Shown here: positions 20,256-23,329 of the stretch, one piece after another | How the letters are laid out: every line of letters begins with the position of its first letter | How positions within the stretch are numbered: position 1 is the first letter of the stretch | NCBI GenBank assembly: GCA_030640215.1 | Contig: DAOWJU010000311.1 | Location: 1-23,329 of the forward strand | Direction: 5' to 3' | Source: Desulfuromonadales bacterium | GTDB lineage: Bacteria; Desulfobacterota; Desulfuromonadia; Desulfuromonadales; BM103 | DNA: 23,329 bases | Made by a program: the position numbers and the translations under genes | Notes under the pieces: generated by a model | Told to the model about the DNA's origin: nothing | The model's database searches: none | What the model saw: the letters and a program-made list of their open reading frames with translations, nothing else

Positions 20256-20681
20256 ATGAACAATATTAACACCAACATGAAGAACATACTGATAATTGAA
20301 GACGACCTCGCTATTCAAGGCCTGCTACGCTAGGTACTGAAGCCCCATAACGTCTCCATTGAGTTCGCCAGTTCAGGTCCTGAAGGATTAGATAATTATC
20401 AAAAGAAGGATTATTGTCTGGTTGTCACTGATATAAACTTGCCTGGTTTTGACGGCAATTGCGTTGCCCGTTACATAAAGGAAAAGACGCCTTCAATGCC
20501 GATTATAGGAATATCGGGCCTCCCCTTTCAAGATGCAACGAACTTCTGCCAAACACTTGTGAAACCATTCAACGTTAAGCAGTTTGCCGATACAGTGCTC
20601 TCACTTTCAGAGCCAAAGCACACTTGCCTTAAGCGTGAGTTGCACTGTCCCAACAATCTAGAGCACTCTGAGTGTAGCTAG
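20256..20681 (+). pseudogene. Response regulator receiver gene interrupted by in-frame TAG
   Basis: Read through one TAG codon at 20331-20333 (codon 26), the frame encodes a 140-residue receiver-domain protein. MKNILIIEDDLAIQGLLR gives the acidic pair, VVTDINLPG carries the phospho-acceptor Asp, IIGISGLP the switch Ser and LVKPF the conserved Lys. All key residues are intact, so the lesion is recent, a sequencing error, or a recoded codon. The tail after the domain has three Cys (TCLKRELHC...ECS). There is no output domain. The segment between the switch Ser and Lys is short for the family. It follows the DUF4405 gene by eight bases and would be co-transcribed. A 14-bp perfect palindrome (20685-20698) lies just after the final stop. 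Confidence 0.75.
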
Positions 20682-20684
20682 GTC

Positions 20685-20698
20685 AGCTGGGCCCAGCT
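20685..20698. repeat. Perfect 14-bp palindrome between convergent genes
   Basis: AGCTGGGCCCAGCT reads the same on both strands and lies between the ends of the convergent receiver gene and metallophosphoesterase gene. It has no loop and no T run, so a terminator role is doubtful; a protein-binding site is possible. Confidence 0.35.
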
Positions 20699-20740
20699 CT
20701 AGAACTGAAGTCCAGTCTGCTTTTCGATAAGATTGGGGAG

Positions 20741-21592
20741 TCAAAACATCAATAGCGGCAGATCTAGAGCTTTGCCTCGGTTCCCTTTTTCAACAACCGG
20801 CAGCACATCCTCGCTCGGCCAGAGTCCACTGATCAGTGTGTCAGCATACCCGGCCGCAAGACCGGCTTCGAGCATTCCCTGCCGAGCCTGTTCAGCAGGG
20901 TAGCGTAACCGATGCCACTGGGCCTGCAACTTCTCCCCGACTGGCTCAAGCAACAGATACCAGCCATCTTGTGTACCGTCATTGGCCGGCATGCCGATCA
21001 CCCCGGCATTGAGCCATGCCTTGCCTGCCATAACCTGACCAAAAGGGATGCCACAGTGACCGGCGATCACTCCATCGACATCTGTACCAAGCACCTCCAG
21101 TTCTGCCAATTTATCTTCATCTGGAGTTGAAGCGAAGAGAAAGCGGTTGATCTGAGTGACGCCGCCATGGACTACGACCAGCTGGCGTCCAGCCAGCTCA
21201 AACTTTAGTCTTTGCGGCAATGTGCCCATCCAGGCCCTGTTCTCCTCTGATATTTCCTTATCAACGTAGCGAAACCATGCTGTCCAGAGAGAAGAGCAGG
21301 TACTTCCCGTCTCGAAACCGCAGCCACAGTCAATGGCGCGATTCGCCAACGACTCTTCGCAATTACCCATGACTATATGTATTCCCCAGTCGCGGAGCAG
21401 ACGTACCGTTGCTTCTGGTTCGGCACAGTAGACAACAAGATCACCGGTGCAGATGATACGCTCTGGAGGGATATCGCACTGTTCGGCAACCGTGCGCAGG
21501 GCTGCGGTTGCTGGCAGATTGCCGTAGGGGCCGCCAAATATCAGCAACGGGCCTTCCAGCGAACCAAGATCCCGGCTGGTTACTGAATTCAT
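20741..21592 (-). CDS. Metallophosphoesterase-family protein with altered metal site
   Basis: The 283-residue product follows the calcineurin-like phosphoesterase order, but with changed ligands. Motif I, normally DxHGN, reads GGPYGN (20-25). Motif II keeps GD (50-51), motif III reads GNCE (76-79) instead of GNHE, and motif IV keeps VHGG with His142. Motif V reads GHCG (178-181) instead of GHTH. Cysteines cluster at 48, 56, 78, 89, 91 and 99, with a DCGCGF block, and could replace the lost ligands. It resembles a subfamily of YfcE-like or diadenosine-tetraphosphatase-like proteins seen in Desulfuromonadales. Start ATG at 21590-21592 follows GGAG and overlaps the symporter stop (ATGA). Catalysis is uncertain. 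Confidence 0.82.
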   Translation of the reverse strand: MNSVTSRDLGSLEGPLLIFGGPYGNLPATAALRTVAEQCDIPPERIICTGDLVVYCAEPEATVRLLRDWGIHIVMGNCEESLANRAIDCGCGFETGSTCSSLWTAWFRYVDKEISEENRAWMGTLPQRLKFELAGRQLVVVHGGVTQINRFLFASTPDEDKLAELEVLGTDVDGVIAGHCGIPFGQVMAGKAWLNAGVIGMPANDGTQDGWYLLLEPVGEKLQAQWHRLRYPAEQARQGMLEAGLAAGYADTLISGLWPSEDVLPVVEKGNRGKALDLPLLMF

Positions 21593-22968
21593 TGGCCATC
21601 TCCACTGGCCACGTCCCGATTCAACAAGCCGCCAACCCAGAACGAAAGACAACCAAAGCCGAGCACAGTGATACAGATATAGAGAAGTTTGGTGTACTTA
21701 TGGATGTCACCGAGCAGTGCCGAATGACCACTCGATTCGGTGAAGTAGAGGACCGCGCCGCCGATTGCCAGCATGAAGCTAAAGAGATAACTCCAGACCG
21801 GGATATCCTTGCGTTTACCCCAGAGGGAGAAAAAAATCACCGGGGCCAGATACATCGAAGCCGTACCACTGACGGCAACCGCGCTAAAAAGATCCTTATT
21901 GCCAAAGAAGACCAGCATCAGGCCGAGGATCATAAAACTTGCCATCACCATTCGACCGTTGCGCAGGGTCATGCGCAGCACGCCCATGTCAGAGGCAATC
22001 AATTTGGATGAACTGGAGAGTGTGCTATCGAGGGTCGACATGGCCGAGATGATCAGGCAGCCACTGAAAATCAGCATTGGCCATTCGCCAAGCAGACGCA
22101 ACAGGGCATCGTTCATCGTCTCGCCACCGAGAGCGTTGGCTCCGGCCAGAACGCCTAAACAACCGAAGATGAGAATGCAAAGAAAGCTGATCCAGCACGC
22201 GTGGAAAAAACTGCGCCGGGTTGTTTCGCGATCAGCCAGGAAGCCACGATCCATCATCACGGGATCGTGCATCGGGTAACTCCAGATTTGCAGGAGTGCC
22301 ACCAGCATCAATACCGGACCAGGCTGGGAGAAATCAAAAGGTTTGAACCAGAGGTCACTGAAGCCAACGCTTTGACTGCCGGCGACTAACACCACCAGCA
22401 TCCCCAGCGTACCGAGGAACAGGGCCATCTGAAACAGATCGGTGCGCAGCGAAGCACGCAGCCCGCCAAGCAGCGAGTAAAAGAGGGTGACGCCAGCAAA
22501 AGCAAGAATCGTCAGAGTATAGGTTTGTGAGCCTGCGGCGCCAAACAGGATACCGATTACCAACAGGTTGGCAAAGACCTCACTGATCAAGCGCACACCG
22601 ACGACAAAATTGTAACAGCCGGTCCCCCAAGAACCGAAGCGCGCAGCTAAAAAACCCTGCACACTGTTAAAACCTTGTTCAAAGCGCAGATGGTCAACGA
22701 TACGACCACCGGTCAGAAAGGAGAAATAATAGAAGGAATAGGCCAGAGTTCCCCAGATCCCGTAGTAGAAACCAAGGATAGCGGCGTTCAGCAACGAACG
22801 GGCAAAGATCCAGGTTGTCACTTGGGAGAAAGTAAGCGTCAGCAGCCCGGGTTGTTCACCACTCGCACTCAAGCCCTTGAAAAAGGAGCCCGCTGTTTGC
22901 GCTTTTGGTGACAACAGCACCGAGGAAATTGCCACAAAACCTGCCAGTGCAGGTAAAACATAATCCAT
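21589..22968 (-). CDS. Sodium:solute symporter (SSS) family protein
   Basis: The 459-residue protein is almost wholly hydrophobic, with about 12-13 helices. Motifs of the SSS/LeuT-fold family are visible: FSQVTTWIFARSLLNAA in the early helices (TM1-2 like, sodium-binding region), FYSLLGGLRASLRTDLFQM (the G-G-x-R-A-x-x-x-T-D motif), and LIISAMSTLDSTLSSSSKLIASD late, where the Ser/Thr residues bind sodium. ATG 22966-22968 was chosen because AGGAGA lies seven bases upstream. A longer frame to 23310 runs through the VTT gene and was rejected. The start shares one base with the preceding stop (TAATG), so translation is coupled. The substrate is not evident. Confidence 0.9.
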   Translation of the reverse strand: MDYVLPALAGFVAISSVLLSPKAQTAGSFFKGLSASGEQPGLLTLTFSQVTTWIFARSLLNAAILGFYYGIWGTLAYSFYYFSFLTGGRIVDHLRFEQGFNSVQGFLAARFGSWGTGCYNFVVGVRLISEVFANLLVIGILFGAAGSQTYTLTILAFAGVTLFYSLLGGLRASLRTDLFQMALFLGTLGMLVVLVAGSQSVGFSDLWFKPFDFSQPGPVLMLVALLQIWSYPMHDPVMMDRGFLADRETTRRSFFHACWISFLCILIFGCLGVLAGANALGGETMNDALLRLLGEWPMLIFSGCLIISAMSTLDSTLSSSSKLIASDMGVLRMTLRNGRMVMASFMILGLMLVFFGNKDLFSAVAVSGTASMYLAPVIFFSLWGKRKDIPVWSYLFSFMLAIGGAVLYFTESSGHSALLGDIHKYTKLLYICITVLGFGCLSFWVGGLLNRDVASGDGQ

Positions 22969-23327
22969 TAATAACTCTCCTGGCGCTTGAGGTAGTGAGC
23001 AATACCGAAACCCAGCAACATAAAAAGGGCCGACAGGCTCAATACCAGAATGCGGTTTTGAACTCCTGAGGCCGCGATGCCGCCGAGCAGGACAAAACCG
23101 ATCAGTGAAGGAAGGATGCCTATAAAGGTACCAATTGCATAGTCGCGATGGCGAATGGCAGTCAGCCCGCAACCGAAGTTGACCGCATCGAAGGGCAGCA
23201 TAATCAGCCGCATGCTCATGACCGCGACGACACCGTTCTCTTTGAGCTTTTCGTCCCAGCGGCTGAGCCAGTCCGTTGCATGCGTTTCTACGGTTTTTCG
23301 TCCGAACCAACGGGCCAGGACAAAACC
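22968..23327 (-). CDS. VTT/TVP38-TMEM64 (DedA-like) membrane protein, 5' end outside window
   Basis: The visible 119 residues are the C-terminal part of a VTT-domain protein. FVLARWFGRK opens a loop, and SRWDEKLKENGVVAVMSMRLIMLPFDAVNFGCGLTAIRHRDYAIGTFIGILPS follows. The R-L-x-x-x-P-x-x-x-x-N-x-x-x-G core is the hallmark of the TVP38/TMEM64 and DedA group, here with Phe-Asp in place of some canonical residues. Two further helices follow, ending in HYLKRQESY. Such proteins sit in the inner membrane and some act as lipid scramblases or flippases. The frame is open to the window end, so the start lies beyond 23329. It is the first visible gene of the VTT-symporter-phosphoesterase operon. Confidence 0.85.
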   Translation of the reverse strand, partial: GFVLARWFGRKTVETHATDWLSRWDEKLKENGVVAVMSMRLIMLPFDAVNFGCGLTAIRHRDYAIGTFIGILPSLIGFVLLGGIAASGVQNRILVLSLSALFMLLGFGIAHYLKRQESY

Positions 23328-23329
23328 CA

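Noticed and set aside
20331..20333. TAG read as pyrrolysine or selenocysteine-like recoding
   Set aside because: No recoding element or suppressor gene is visible in the window and receiver domains are not known to need such a residue; kept only as an alternative in the finding.
22969..23310. N-terminal extension of the symporter frame to 23310
   Set aside because: It overlaps the VTT gene in another frame, has no symporter homology, and the ATG at 22968 has a good ribosome binding site.

Overview
The window looks like a chromosomal stretch from an anaerobic delta-type proteobacterium, most likely of the Desulfuromonadales (Desulfuromonas/Geobacter/Pelobacter relatives). This is inferred from gene content: a TRAP transporter, a NifX-like/DUF134/NifU-like group, a C_GCAxxG_C_C redox protein, a DUF4405 membrane protein and many two-component and stress genes, at moderate G+C. 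No rRNA, tRNA, CRISPR array or complete insertion sequence was seen. Family names come from motif recognition by eye, not from database searches.

Layout. 2-1269 (+): 3' part of an MgtC/SapB family membrane protein, then a small two-helix zinc-ribbon protein with a TTG start, ending at a strong hairpin-T tract. 1375-3353 (-): a universal stress protein followed by a DUF4301 protein. 3507-6524 (-): a complete TRAP transporter (dctP, terminator-like hairpin, dctQ, dctM). 6776-12606 (+): an envelope-spanning set made of an RND/MMPL permease, a LolA-like periplasmic carrier, an outer-membrane barrel and a DUF2892 protein, followed by a C_GCAxxG_C_C protein.

12590-14130 is a decay/accretion zone. 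It holds a 3' fragment of a redoxin gene, two REP-like palindromes around a doubtful small membrane ORF, an intact YefM/Phd-RelE/ParE type toxin-antitoxin pair with a clear promoter-operator, and a frameshifted, truncated methyltransferase remnant. 14129-15508 (-) is a PAS histidine kinase.

15630-18343 (-) is the most interesting unit: NifX/NafY-like protein with a His/Gly tail, DUF302 protein, BASS/ACR3-like transporter, DUF134 regulator and NifU/IscU-like scaffold, read in that order behind a palindromic upstream site. The transporter lacks the Cys and the Glu that I know from arsenite-exporting ACR3 proteins. The combination suggests a metal, Fe-S or sulfur/metalloid handling system whose substrate is unknown.

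18344-20681: an operator, a MITE-like 162-bp imperfect palindrome with a partial second copy, a secreted Gly- and Gln/Asn-rich small protein, a DUF4405 membrane protein with four degenerate helical repeats, and a response-regulator gene interrupted by an in-frame TAG. 20741-23327 (-): a translationally coupled trio of a VTT/TVP38 membrane protein (cut by the window end), a sodium:solute symporter and a metallophosphoesterase variant whose DxH metal ligands are gone and which carries many cysteines.
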